64,000 nucleotides of DNA from Brachycybe producta (taxonomy: Eukaryota; Arthropoda; Diplopoda; Playtdesmida; Andrognathidae), in assembly GCA_036925085.1 (NCBI GenBank), contig JAUPFP010000092.1, positions 186,001 through 250,000 on the forward strand, in the 5' to 3' direction. Under the pieces are notes generated by a model. It was not told the DNA's origin. It did not search any database and worked only from the letters and a program-made list of their open reading frames with translations. Of this stretch, positions 24,301-35,030 are shown piece by piece. Made by a program: the position numbers and the translations under genes. Within the stretch, counting starts at the first letter, position 1. The number at the start of each line of letters is the position of its first letter.

Positions 24301-25939
24301 TTCAATCTGGAAGCTTGAAAAACCTGAAAATGTCAGGGAATTAGAAAATTTTCAAAAAAGTCAGGGACTGCTCGCTGAGGAAAATATATAATCATTGGTG
24401 GACTGACTGGCCTATCAAACATTTTCTCGATGGGCCGGTTTATTCAATACTGTAAAGGGCAGATTTCCTTATGAAACTCCATAAAAGTTTAAAAATCGAA
24501 CAAAAAATTATCAGAAAGCTGATTTTATTTTTCATTAAAAAAATGACGAAAATGACCCCCCCCCCCCCCCCCTTGGGATGAAAATTAGAATAATGTTTTC
24601 GAAAGAAAAAATAATTTTTCTTGTTTGGGACATTTTTAAAATAAAAAAACGTTTTTTGCTCGCTATGCTTGCATTGCAAGTTTTTGCAGACAAAAATGAA
24701 AATAGAATTATGTGTGATTTTAATTGCAAAAATGCATTCACATTTTAAGGGGTGGAATTCTATGCATTTTTGGAGGTTTTTTTTTTTACTCTTTAGGGCC
24801 GAGAAAAAATAATTTTTACTGATTCGTTTTTTCCCTTCCTTTCCGCCCCTGTATACTGTATAATATATATATATATCAGAGTGATTTTCCATTATTGTTA
24901 ATGTTTTTGAAGAATTGAAAAGTCAGAGAATTTCAGAAGTAAAAGTCTGTGGTAACAGTGACACGACTGTCATAGCATAGTCTTGTATAATACAGGCCTG
25001 ATTTGTAGGACAATTTTTGTAGTCGTGAACGGCATCATTGTATGGTATGGCGCTGTTTAAATGCTCATTTAACGCGTTTAATTTGTAAAGCTTTATATGT
25101 TTAGGACGAGTTACATCCTGACCTTTGTGGTGTCTCCTAACCTCACAATGGTTTAATATGACGTTCGCATATTTGCATGCACTTTGTAAAACGTCCTTTT
25201 GTATTGAGAAATTGTCTGCTAAGTATGTTAAAGTACGTTCTCTAACACCATAGTGATGCAAAATCGCCTGAATTTGTGACCAAATTTGTTATTGTTGGAA
25301 AATGACAGTCTTATATTATAATACAGGCGACTGTGGCACTATAAACAAATTGGCAAGTAGTGTGACCCCGTCTTTAGATTTCATTCATGGATATCACTTT
25401 ACTGTTTACAAAACGACATTGATGACAGAAATCATTTGTTTCTGTCTCTTGCTGACAGCAAACAGCCTCTTATTTGTTCTCTATCGCTGTCTTTTTCGAG
25501 TGTACTTTATTTTTGTGAGTTCGGAAGATAATAGGAGACTAGAGGACATTAATGCATTAACTAACATGTCGAGAAGATTTGACTTTGTATTGGTTTTAAT
25601 TACGGTGTTGTTGACTTTTTTTATGTCGTGTCAATAGAGCAACAATTAGAAAAGGAGGTTTTGCTCGAACAGTGTCACCGGTTGAAATCGGAGAATCAGG
25701 AATTAAATAACGTTGCAGAAAACCTCAGTAAAAACATGGCGGTAAATGATTTGTTTTTGTCGAGAACAGTTATAAAAAAAAAAAAACTCCGAAATTTGTC
25801 CCGAAAGCTGATTATCTTGTTTCGTGTGTTTTTTTTTTTAAAGGACCTCATTCAGACTAAGATGGAACTGGATGCGCAGAGACAACAGCAGCATGCAGTC
25901 ATCGACAATCTCAAAAGTTTTCTTAAACAGATGCGGTAG
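15378..25939 (+). CDS. GSE1: GSE1 homologue, 15 exons, 5' end missing
   Basis: Coding exons: 15378..15641, 15736..15923, 16426..16949, 17999..18187, 18262..18479, 19559..19836, 20295..21044, 21708..21759, 21851..22096, 22171..22293, 22372..22551, 23267..23479, 23564..23698, 25638..25741 and 25844..25939. They give at least 1186 residues in one continuous phase. Vertebrate GSE1 is a coiled-coil protein of about 1200 residues, linked to LSD1/CoREST-type histone deacetylase complexes in the nucleus. Landmarks match it in order: SSFAAALRKLAKHA near the N-terminus, the DUF3736 region (PFRLDDPLYLERYGLLRAPL, then SGARYPPELLP), an Arg/Glu-rich helix with a polyglutamine run, KLSFLAQFGLITHKRR, KRQFLQILGLHRV, GRDFVQEFHESVL, VRWPGIEALMESYERH, and a C-terminal coiled coil. 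The first visible exon starts inside a Gly codon, so roughly 30 N-terminal residues lie upstream. The exon 4 donor (gttcgt at 18188) is weak but is the only one keeping frame. Many introns hold foldback repeats. Identification is confident; the exact boundaries are inferred. Confidence 0.9.
15978..16345. repeat. Foldback family A copy in a GSE1 intron
   Basis: Runs from cttaaagatggttcttaaac to aaccacctttaaag. Its inverted halves contain the ttgatatctttcaaaataaac core and its inverse gcttattttgaaagatatca. It occupies most of the intron 15924-16425. Confidence 0.85.
17041..17175. repeat. Family I fragment (gaccactttt-type)
   Basis: Carries attgaccactttttgtcacg and related phrases, also found at 26930-27080 and 59890-60020. 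Intronic, noncoding. Confidence 0.45.
17280..17656. repeat. Foldback family A copy in a GSE1 intron
   Basis: Runs from cttaaaatgatttatgaac to aaactacctttaaac, with the family's inverted halves around about 17460. It lies in the 16950-17998 intron. Confidence 0.85.
18585..18972. repeat. Foldback family A copy in a GSE1 intron
   Basis: Contains ttttcatgttgatatctttc and its inverse on either side of the element's centre. It lies in the 18480-19558 intron next to another repetitive block. Confidence 0.8.
19025..19410. repeat. Repeat built from aaaatgttattaacaa motifs
   Basis: Short motifs such as gtaacaaaatgttaataaca and their inverses recur irregularly on both sides of a GC-richer centre near 19200-19220 (accgccgcctccagcgtgg). 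This gives a foldback-like arrangement within the same GSE1 intron. Confidence 0.6.
19874..20228. repeat. Foldback family A copy with TTAA ends
   Basis: Bounded by ttaaggtggtttg at the left and aaccatcttaa at the right, in the intron 19837-20294. TTAA at both ends could be a target-site duplication. This copy best shows the family's terminal inverted repeats. Confidence 0.8.
21230..21400 (-). repeat. Family E copy, inverted
   Basis: Inverse of the 9.7-10.2 kb unit: it includes aagatatatggcgcttctgg and attcagtggatttttattca. It lies in the GSE1 intron 21045-21707. Confidence 0.65.
22705..23217. repeat. Foldback family B copy in a GSE1 intron
   Basis: Terminal arms read ttaaggtggctaaatagat at the left and atctattcagccaccttag at the right, with ggcgccactg motifs just inside. 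The centre is a diverged family A core (gtgttttagaaactagaata). A second copy lies at 26289-26838. Confidence 0.85.
23815..24130. repeat. Fragments of foldback family A
   Basis: Contains aaagtgttttagaaactagaag, then a partial centre, then a second start at ttaaggtggttttaaag (24027). Truncated elements in the intron 23699-25637, which is otherwise AT-rich and shows no exon. Confidence 0.65.
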
Positions 25940-26288
25940 CATTGGGCCAATTGATTTTGGCTCGTTGCCGTCGTCGGTATATTCTGTTATTGATACGCAA
26001 TACGTGTGTGGGCAACCAATGATATTTTTTATTATCTCTCTAAAGTAATAAGTAACCCATCTCCGTTGAAGACAATAGTGTGAAGTTTTTTTTTAAAGAG
26101 AGGGCCGGACTCGACGATGAGAGTTCTTAAGAGGTTCTCAATTTAGTTTTTATACATTTAATTTTGATTATTTTTTAATACAATCATCTTTTTCATAGTT
26201 AATTAATGTCATTCCAAATTTAGTTTACCGATACTCTACTAGAATGGGTTGTATGACTATTTTGAATAGTTGCTAAAGACAAAGCTAA

Positions 26289-26838
26289 GCTTAAGGTGGC
26301 TTTATAAAGATATTTATTTGGTTTTTGTCCTTCCGAATGCAGTTTTCTTCACCTTACTTGAGGTTTAAAGAAAATTTATATTTTTCAAGCAAACGGTTTT
26401 CAGGAGAAATATTACGAAAAAATCCAAAGTGTTTTAGAAATTAGAATAGTTGGTGATAATGCTAAAAGTATTTTCATGATGATATTTTTCAAAATATACT
26501 TTTTATCACAGTTTGAAAAAGGCGACAATAATATTTTCATGAAATGTCAATGGAAAAACCGAAAAAAAACGGGTCGTTTTCAAACTGAACGATAAAATGT
26601 TTATTTTGTAAGGTATTGCCATGAAGCAACAACTTTCAGAATAATCTTTTGCCATTTTAGTTATGAAAACAATTTGAAATTATTTCGTAATGTTGTTTCT
26701 AAAAAAAAACCGTTTGCTTGACATTTTTGTGTCCAACTTTTGCACACAAAAAAAGTCTGAAGTATAGCAGTAGCTTCTGCAGTGGTGCCATCCGGTGGGG
26801 CAAAAGCAAAATAAATATATATTTAGCCATCTTAACGA
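26289..26838. repeat. Foldback family B copy, 3' of GSE1
   Basis: Arms ttaaggtggctttataaag and atatttagccatcttaa enclose the same diverged core as the copy at 22705, including caaagtgttttagaaattag. It lies in or beyond the GSE1 3' untranslated region. Confidence 0.8.
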
Positions 26839-26929
26839 ATTGCAAACGTGAAGAGGTTCACAGACAAGCTACATTTAGTGAATGAAGATTGACTGCAAAA
26901 TATATTCGGGCGTGTGGTTAAAATCGGCC

Positions 26930-27085
26930 AGTAGAGTCGACTTTATACGGCCACTTTTAACGGTTTATTCAAAAACATTAGGACCACTTCAGTTGACTGA
27001 GTAGTCGGTTTCTGCCGCACGCCGACCACTTTTTGCGCAGTCCATCTTAACTATTAAAAGTAGCTCGTTTGTGAACGCTCTAAAA
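26930..27085. repeat. Foldback family I copy 1
   Basis: Shares gactttatacggccacttt, accacttttt and agtccatcttaa-type phrases with 59890-60020. Motifs at the two ends (gtcgactttatac; ccgaccacttt) are related by inversion. Confidence 0.55.
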
Positions 27086-27124
27086 GTGAAGGTGTTTGTT
27101 CCTACAGTAAAAGCTGTTTCAGAT

Positions 27125-27300
27125 TGATAGTTCAGCTCTCGTTATCTTTATGTGGTTAATTTACCCCATGCGGCATTACAGAATATTGATGTCAAATGAC
27201 GTAAAGCACTGCATTGCCGTACAAGGCGCTGGTTGTGACGTAATTTTGACTTCTCTATTTTGTAATGCCACATGAGGTGGATTAACTGTAGGAAGATAAT
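27125..27300. repeat. Foldback element with catgcggcattacag arms
   Basis: The left arm (tctttatgtggttaatttac, then catgcggcattacagaat) pairs with the right arm (attttgtaatgccacatgag, then ggattaactgtaggaagata). A single copy is seen in this window. Confidence 0.75.
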
Positions 27301-27788
27301 GAGCGATTTTGCAGTGACAAGAAAAAATGCAAGATATTTTACTTACGAAGCCAAAACTTATTCAATCCTTTTGCAGTGTAATTTTTAAATATCAGAAATT
27401 CTCTTAAGATATTTCTCGCTGCGTTTGTACTGCTGCTATTTGAAAATAGATTCTATTTTCGAGAAGAAAAAGAAGAAAAACTTTTAATAAGACAGTTGAA
27501 GTGAAATTGTGAAGAAAAAATGTTATTGTTTGAAAAAGATGAACTTGTATAAATTTAGATCATTCCTAGATTTTTTTTTCTCTCTGAATTATTTCCTTTT
27601 TTAAACGTTCTCGAGAAATTTTACACGGACCAAAAAAAAAAGACAGACACATGTCCATTTTTTTAAAAAATAAAATATCTGTAAATATTGTTATTATTAA
27701 TTATTATTGTGCACTTTTTAATCTTTGTCGCTTAAATGAGAATTTTTTTAATTGTGTAAACAACTCAAAATGCGCCTTATTTTTATTG

Positions 27789-27846
<58 letters not shown>
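27789..27846. repeat. (ATT)n microsatellite
   Basis: About 19 uninterrupted ATT units. The poly-Tyr frame across it is not a gene. Confidence 0.95.
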
Positions 27847-28109
27847 TTGTATTTAATTTTTTATTCATTAATTTTTTTTCTAATTGATTAACGAATTAAT
27901 CATTTATTGATTTGTAGAAAGACATGAGAGAGAGAAAGAGATAAATGTTAATTGATAGCAGTCGTTAATTTTCACTCAATTCTCTAGTTTCAAAGCACAA
28001 TTTTTAAACCTAATGTTTGAACCCCACTACAAAAAGACGAGAAAAAAAAATACAGTGGAAACCGTTTAAGATGAAATATGGAAGGGACTGGAGAAATGTT
28101 TTTTTTTTC

Positions 28110-28335
28110 GTGTTAAACGAATTTGTTGTGCTGGGGGGGGGGGGTGTCCCGAGTTCAAATCCCGGCTGAGGCAATGGATGTTGTGTTTGTCTTTCATAAT
28201 TTCTCAGTGATTGCGGAGTTGACGTCAGGCAGAGCAGCCAGTCATAAAACACATTTCGCCAAATTTGACTCATTTGTCGCATCATTCATCATCATTTGAC
28301 CGACCCCGCTTGGTGTGGGATGTGGTCCAGAAAAA
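28110..28335 (+). repeat. Possible tRNA-derived SINE
   Basis: Holds a good Pol III B box with T-arm look (gagttcaaatcccggctgag at 28148-28167), followed by a GC-richer unrelated tail. A poly-G run lies directly upstream, and I see no matching A box or cloverleaf. That argues for a decayed SINE rather than a tRNA gene. The family cannot be named from this window. Confidence 0.4.
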
Positions 28336-28579
28336 AGAAGCAGAAGGAGAAACGAATTTCATATTAAAAGAAAGAATTTTTATGCTAATGTAAGGGCCAA
28401 AGACATAAAATCCAAAATAAATAACCAAAAAAATAACAATAAATAACAAAAAGTTTATTTTTAAAGATGACAACATGAAAATTGACTTATGCGATTTGGT
28501 TGCTCATCTAGTTTCTAAATGACTTTCAATATTTATTTAATGTTACTTCTGAAAAACATAATAACAGGAATTTTATTCC

Positions 28580-29880
28580 ATTATTCACGTTTCATTTGCA
28601 TATTTTGCAAATGGTTGCTTATAAGGCAAAATACATCATAAATGTCGTAAACATTTGCTGAAGACCATGTTTAGACCAAAAAAAATGACAAAGTGAAAAC
28701 AAACGTTGTTTAAAATTAACTTTTAAGTTTGTTAAAAACTAGAACAGATTAAAAAAATTTTAGACAGATAACAAAAAAAATAATCGTATATCACGAAATA
28801 TATGCTGCATGTGGACTTTTATGTCCCTCTGCCATAGGCCTATTTGGCTGCTAGCAGATTTTCAATCCATTCTCTTAAAATGGCATACAAATTATTTCTT
28901 TTTAACATGAAATAATAATTCTAGTTCCTTCCGTTTCGTATTAAACGGTTTCCACCGTATTTATATTATATTATGTACACATATATTTATGTACAACATG
29001 TTCATACTTTGACCAAAGTGCATTTGTATTCATATAATTTTTATTGGCCAACCAAAATTAGAATGCAATTTATGTTTATTTTTTCCAGTCAAATGAATCC
29101 ATTTTAATTTTGATTCATTCTTCCGATATTTTTACATTCTTTGAAATTGAAACTGTTTTTTTTAATCAGTTATAATTATGTTCTTATTTGTTTTTTCAAT
29201 TGAATGATAATTTTTAGGTTTTTTTTGTCTTTTCCGTTTTGCTGTTTCTGTTTTTTTTTATTTGAGATATTTTTTTGATTGAAATCACAAAACAATATTA
29301 ATTATTGTATTTAATGATAACATCATAAATTTACATAGATAGGATTTGCTGTGAATATTAGAGAAAAAAAAAGGCGCTCGCGTTATTTATAAAGTTTTTT
29401 TACATGACATGAGAAATTGTATTATTAGAAAAATAATTGTAAAGTAAATTTAAGTAATGGTTATATAGTTAATTATAGAAAATTCACACAAAACGAACCT
29501 CACTATACTAATATCAGCCAAATGAAAGAAAATATTGTTTCATTTAACATTCCATTACTGACAGCCAAAAAAAAATATAAATGAAATAAATGATTCCTTA
29601 CAGCAAAAAAAAAATATTTTCAAAAAAAAAATGATTGGAAAATTAGCTGTGATTTTTTTTTGTGTGTGGCTACAAAACGCCAAAGACATTTGTCATTTTG
29701 AATATTAAATAATTGTGATCATCAGATATGTAAAGAAATATTTTGTTATATTTTATAATTTAGTGTGTCAAATAATTACTGCTACTGTTGCTTTTTAAGG
29801 AAGTTACAATTAGTTTAATTGACATTGAAAAGGTTTCTTTAATTTTAAAATAGATGAAAATCTTAAATTATGGGTAAGAC
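28580..29880. other. AT-rich intergenic DNA, no gene seen
   Basis: Very A/T-rich, with long T and A runs and no frame bounded by splice signals. Parts may belong to the 3' untranslated region of the GSE1 homologue. Several AATAAA-like hexamers occur, but none can be singled out. Confidence 0.5.
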
Positions 29881-29884
29881 TTAA

Positions 29885-30490
29885 GAGTTCGGATTTTTAT
29901 GCAATATCAAGCAATTGTTTCTCTATTTGCGATTCCCCCCCCCCCTCCCTTTCCAGTGTCAATTGTGAAATTATCATCATTAGAGCAACTGCAATTATGT
30001 TTTTTTTAAATTAAAAAGGCTAGTTAGATGCTAGATGTCTGGTTACGATCAGTTGTCAACTAGAATTCTTGCCTAACCATTGATTCTCAACCAGGGTTTT
30101 GTGATCCGGTGTCAGGGGTTCTGCGAGAATTTTTAAAAGCTTGAAAAAAATAGTAAATAGAAATAGCCAATAAATACTCTAATATTTTATTCAAAAGTAT
30201 GAGTTAATTATTATTTATTAACCCTACTGCTTTGCACGCCTATTTTGTAATTTAAAGATGTCGAATTTAATTTGTCAACCAGGTAAGGGTTCCTCGAGAT
30301 TTTACGAAATATTTCAAGGGATTCCTTGAAACAAAAAAAGTTGGGAACTACTACTGCTTTAAACAGTATTTTTGGTTGAAAAAGCCATAATTGTTGGTTG
30401 ATATAAACGTGATGGTTACTTCACAATTGGCCCTTCGGAAACAAATTGAGAAACATTTCCTTGATATTGCATAAAAATCCGAGCCCTGAT
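29885..30490. repeat. Foldback repeat family C, copy 2 (interrupted)
   Basis: Outer arms (tttttatgcaatatcaagc; ttgatattgcataaaaatcc) match the family at 4.3 kb. The interior is interrupted at about 30085-30355 by a different element beginning attctcaaccagggttttg and ending aaagttgggaactactac. That element resembles the ends of hAT-type MITEs. Confidence 0.75.
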
Positions 30491-31725
30491 TAAATACAAT
30501 TTTAATTTTTGATCTACAAAAATTGAACTTCCAAGTTATTATTTATTGTAACATAGATTTGTCATTGTATAGAATCATAATACTGTTTAAACTGAAAGGT
30601 TAAGAGAGCAAAAGGGCAACCAAAATTTTGCAAGTTCATTGTCATTGGAGCTGTCTTTTTCTTAATAAATTGTGCTCCAACAACTCGATTCTGACCAAAC
30701 AACCTCCTGCAAAATTAATATGAACTCTAGTCATATTTTATTATTTGATATCAAATTTACTTTAGAGATCTAAATTTTGCTCCAAGGGTCAGCGGGTATT
30801 TGAAAAAGCACAGCTCAACTCAGCCCTTGAGTTTTTGTGGGTCTTGTGTGAGCTGGGCTGGGGTCCAAATTTCGTTTTTAAAAAAATATAGGTCCCTTGT
30901 TTTAAGAACATTGAGCTCAAGCTGAAAACGTTTGGTGATTTTTTTTGGCAATGTTTTCCTATTGGTGATTTGAAATTGCATGTGATCTGGTTAAAATTTA
31001 AAGGGAGGATGTTTGTCTTTTTCTGAAAACCAGCCAGAGATTTTTTTTTATGGATAAAGGAGATGCTCAACTTTACAAAGTTAAGTGAAATATATGATGT
31101 GTTGCAATTGAATACAATCAGAATGTACACAGTTCACTCCTAAGAAGATCCAAATTGATTTTCGTTGTGAATTTCTGGTGTTATTTGCCGGCTGTTGACT
31201 TTTTATTTTGTCGACCTTCTGCTAATATAAACAACCTTAAAATAAGTAAGTAGTCTTTGTTCTTGAATTTAGTATTTTTGTTTTAGAAAACTTTGAACTT
31301 TCTGTTTTGTGTTTGCTGAACACGTTTAATATCTGTGTTGCATTTCTAGTTTTTAATTTTTTTTATTATTGTTTTAGTTTTATTTGTTTCAAATGATTTT
31401 GTTTGTTTTTTCTAGTTTCTTTCTTCAAAACTTTTTTTTAAAATTTCAGATGTTTTTTTTAACATTTCTCTTATAGTTTTAATTTGAATATAATTAATTT
31501 TCATGTTTGTATCAAATTATTTAAATTAGAAATACTTTAACTTAATTTGCTTAAATTTATTAAATATTTTTAAAAATTCTAAATAGCTTCTAATTTTCTC
31601 ATTTTTAAAACCTTTTTAAAATTGTAATTGATTTTATGTCTCAAAATTGTTCACATTACGAGCGGCCTCTACATTCCCAGTAGGTAAAAACTACTGGTGG
31701 TTTAATAAGTTAAATGAATTCAAAT
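30490..31725. other. AT-rich intergenic DNA, no gene seen
   Basis: A minus-strand frame spans 30789-31130, but its composition is low-complexity (Lys, Asn, Phe, Ser) and it lacks convincing splice or start context. Nothing else is exon-like. Confidence 0.5.
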
Positions 31726-31727
31726 TA

Positions 31728-32000
31728 AATGTGTTTAGGTGAATTATACGGAATCCAGTTAAGGACATAAACCCAAATAAAAATTGACTTATTATTAATA
31801 TTTTAAATTCAAATACTAAATCATTATTTTGTCAATAGTTTATATAATTATATTTAAGTATTAACTCAATATTTTCAGATTATTAACTGAATAAATTGAA
31901 TTCGATATATTGTTTGTTTGCCCTTCACAGGGCTCTGTAGAACACATTTATTATTTAAATGCATTTAAATTATCAGGTGTGTACTAGGTATAAGATTCGA
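31728..32000 (-). repeat. Dispersed repeat family F, copy 2
   Basis: Inverted match to 5655-5935, starting aggtgaattatacggaatcc and ending taaattatcaggtgtgtac. The two copies are about 26 kb apart. Confidence 0.8.
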
Positions 32001-33185
32001 TTCACACTATCACACTATTGACTGTGGTCAAATATACTATAGATTTTCAATTGAAATCCAATGTATTTAGAAAGTCGGTGTTCACACTCAGATCATGGTA
32101 TTTCATATTAAAATGACAATTGACCGGTGACCATGAATTAATTGTTTGTTGAGACCCTAAATCTTGAACAGGTCAATTTTAAATAATATAATTTATATTC
32201 ATGGTATTTTTTAAAAATGAACACGATCAAAATTCATTTTCACCTCCTATTTTATCATTAGTTAAAAACACTTTCAAACAAATTATTTCAATAATTTTTT
32301 TTATCCCCCCCCCCCACCCCCTCAATGTTGTTATTGTAATTTTATGTCTGACAAATATTTCCTCTACTCCAATCATGGTACTTTAACCTTTGAACTTTTT
32401 TATGTGCACTCCATGATTTGATTTTGAAGGTCTTAAGTTCATTGTAATAGAAATTGTGTGACTTAAGAATTAGAATATTAACTTGATAATTCGATAATTA
32501 TTTTAGGAAACTTTGAATAATAAGTGTGGATAATTAATTTCATTATTTTTCTGATAGGTGACATTTTTGTTACTCGCATTTAGTTACATTTCAGAATTTG
32601 TCTTGTTTTATTTTGATGAGTTGCAACAAAACCTTGGTCCAAACTGTTTGGAAAGGACTCCCTAGGTGCTTCTTCTTCATTTTCTGTTCCTTTTGTGGTG
32701 TTATGTAATTTCATATTGAGATTTAAAATTTTTAATGATTAGAAAATTATGTGACACGAAAACGGTTTAAAAATTAATTTTAAATGTTACAAATATTTGT
32801 AAAAAAAAAAGAAATATTTAAAGAAGTTTTTATTGTAAATTTTGATGTATAAATAATAATGGGTTATTCTTTCAATTAGCAGCCGTTTAGCCTTTATGCA
32901 GGAGATTGTATAGCTTTTCGCCTTTCACACAGCCTTGGATTAGATACTATACGTGGCTGCTAACTGAAAATATTCTCTAATATGTTATGTTGTCATTTGA
33001 GATCTCTGGATTAGAAATGATCTGGTCTATAGGACCAGTAAAACCCACTATTGTTATGGTGCTGGAAGATTTTTCAAATTATGTTAGCTACACCAGGTTA
33101 GGTGTGTTACCAAGAGTAAATTTAACTTTTGACATTGGTGCAGAAGTAAGTGTTCTTCTTAGAAGCAACATTTAAAAATAGAAAT
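32000..33185. other. AT-rich intergenic DNA, no gene seen
   Basis: Includes a poly-C tract near 32305. A short frame at 32987-33175 has no start or splice support. The SDR gene promoter or 5' untranslated exon may lie here but cannot be placed. Confidence 0.45.
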
Positions 33186-33690
33186 TCCAAAATTTGTTTG
33201 AAACTAGAAGAGTAAAATGAATGAAATCATGATATACATTTTCGTGAAAATATTTTTTTAAATATACTTTTTAGATGTTTCTTTAGATTTTTAGATTTTG
33301 TGTCAGTTTTCGAGTAAAACATTTAAAAGTCAAAATTATCAAACTGCCATAAAAGTTGTCATAAAGTTAGGTGTTTTTTTTAAAGTGTAAAAACTCCTCA
33401 AACTCGATTATTTTTTTTTTCTTTCAAGGAGCAAATTTAAAGATATATTGAAAGTGTTTAGAAACTAGAAAGGTAGCTCAACCATTTTAAACGTATTTAC
33501 CATTTTAAAATAAGTTTTTTTTATGGGAATTTGAAAATGTTCCAATTTGAAGCAGATGATATTTTTAATTTTTGGTTTGTAAGTTGTGAAAGTTCCTAAC
33601 ACATTTTCTATTTCTCTGCAGTGTTGCACCCAAAATGCAGAATATTAACGTTAACCAGATTTCGAAAGTCATCTGTTCATGAAACATCTG
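33185..33690. repeat. Foldback family A fragments upstream of the SDR gene
   Basis: Carries aaactagaagagtaaa near 33201 and gtgtttagaaactagaaagg near 33449, with partial inverse halves. They look like two truncated family members side by side. Confidence 0.6.
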
Positions 33691-33705
33691 AATGAAAATA
33701 TCATT

Positions 33706-33778
33706 ATGCAAAGTTTATTTTAAAACTTGACGAGGAGTTGAAAGAACTCCTCGTCAAGTTTTAAAATAAACTTTGCAT
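33706..33778. repeat. Near-perfect 73-bp palindrome
   Basis: Arms of about 34 bp (atgcaaagtttattttaaaa then cttgacgaggagtt) match their inverse exactly, around a loop of about 5 nt (gaaag). It lies about 140 bp upstream of the SDR start codon. Such a hairpin would form readily in single-stranded DNA or RNA. Confidence 0.9.
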
Positions 33779-33914
33779 TTGCTTTAAAAGTTTTTACCAA
33801 AATTACTATGAAAAAAGTTGGAGGCGTAAATATAAATTTTTGTTGCATTGCATTGCAGCATTAAACAGCATGTATTAAATCTTAATTTTTTTTTTGTTTT
33901 CTGAAATTTTAGAT

Positions 33915-35030
33915 ATGTCGAGTCTTAGTAATGGACAATCGCATGAAAATCGGAATATTGTTGGCATGTCTTTAAACGGACATGACAAAAATCCGTTAAA
34001 AATGATTCGTAAACCAGATGTCCATCACGTGTTGGTGACTGGTGGTGCGGGATATTTGGGTTCTACTTTGGTGCCGATGCTTTTGGCGAAAGGTTACGAG
34101 GTTACAGTCTACGATCTGTTCAATTTCGGTCTCGGACCTCTTCTTCCACTCATCGACGAACCTTTTCTTCATTTGATTCGTGGAGACATTAGAGATCCAG
34201 TGGCGCTGTCGCTTGCATTGGATGGAGTTGATGTTGTCATTCATTTGGCTGCCGTCGTTGGTTATCCGGCTTGCGATCGAGATCCTCAGGTTTACAGTCC
34301 TATGATATATAATTAGGTTTCTTGCTTGTTTTAGTATAATTATTAACCTCTATTTTTTCAGAACGCCATTTCAATAAACGAAGGTGGGACTAACACTCTC
34401 GTAGGTCTCTTGAAGCCCTACCAGAAATTAATTTATGCTTCGACGGGTTCGTGTTACGGTGCGGTCGAGAGTGGACTGTGCTCCGAAGACACTCCCATCT
34501 CACCGCTGACTCTCTACGGAAGAACCAAAGCCAAAGGAGAACTCGCTATTCTAAGCCATGGTGGAGTGGCTCTGAGGTTAGCCACTGTCTTTGGAGTTTC
34601 TCCGAGGATGAGGCTCGATCTTCTCATCAATCATCTCACTTGGACTGCTCTGACTCAACGTCGCATCGAATTGTACGAAGGCCGTTTTCGAAGGACCTTT
34701 CTTCACGTGAAGGATATCGCAAAAGCATTCCTATTAGCGCTCGAACATTATGACGAAATACGAGGAAGAGTCTTCAACGTGGGAGACGAACATATGAATC
34801 TATCTAAATTGGAAGCGGCCACCGTCATTCAGAGACTGGTTCCGGGTTGTGTCATTGAGGAATCGCTTGTCGGAGAAGATAAGGATAAAAGGGACTATGC
34901 CGTGTCCTACGAGCGGATCAGTAAACTCGGATTCAAGAGTACGATAACGGTCGATCAGGGAGTGTTCGAACTTGCGAGGGTTTTGCCTCTATTAAGTCCG
35001 GCTGAGATTGAGGAAAGTAGAAATGCATAA
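33915..35030 (+). CDS. NAD-dependent epimerase/dehydratase (extended SDR)
   Basis: Exons 33915..34289 and 34362..35030 join in phase 0 to give 347 residues, a usual length for extended short-chain dehydrogenases acting on nucleotide sugars. The Rossmann dinucleotide motif TGGAGYLG is at residues 42-49, followed by the acidic GDIRD and IHLAAVVG strand motifs. The active site shows ST at 152-153 and YGRTK with Tyr177 and Lys181, so catalysis is probably intact. The late motif [15 protein letters not shown] is typical of the family. The first about 35 residues are a low-complexity extension ahead of the fold. The ATG lies 3 nt after a ttttag acceptor-like sequence, so a 5' untranslated exon is possible. 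The text resembles bacterial NDP-sugar epimerases ([10 protein letters not shown] segment) more than animal GALE, UXS1, TGDS or GMDS. The substrate is unknown. The single intron (34290..34361) shows it is a eukaryotic gene, not contamination. Confidence 0.85.

Noticed and set aside
24923..25261. Minus-strand frame of 112 residues inside the GSE1 intron
   Set aside because: Moderately complex sequence, but no start context, splice support or recognisable domain; it lies next to low-complexity intron DNA.
25302..25637. Hydrophobic plus-strand frame before GSE1 exon 14
   Set aside because: It runs to a stop just at the acceptor; phase and homology show the exon starts at 25638, so this is intron.
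27651..27887. Frame with a long tyrosine run
   Set aside because: Translation of the (ATT)n microsatellite.
28148..28167. tRNA gene
   Set aside because: Only a B-box-like segment is present; no A box and no cloverleaf can be drawn.
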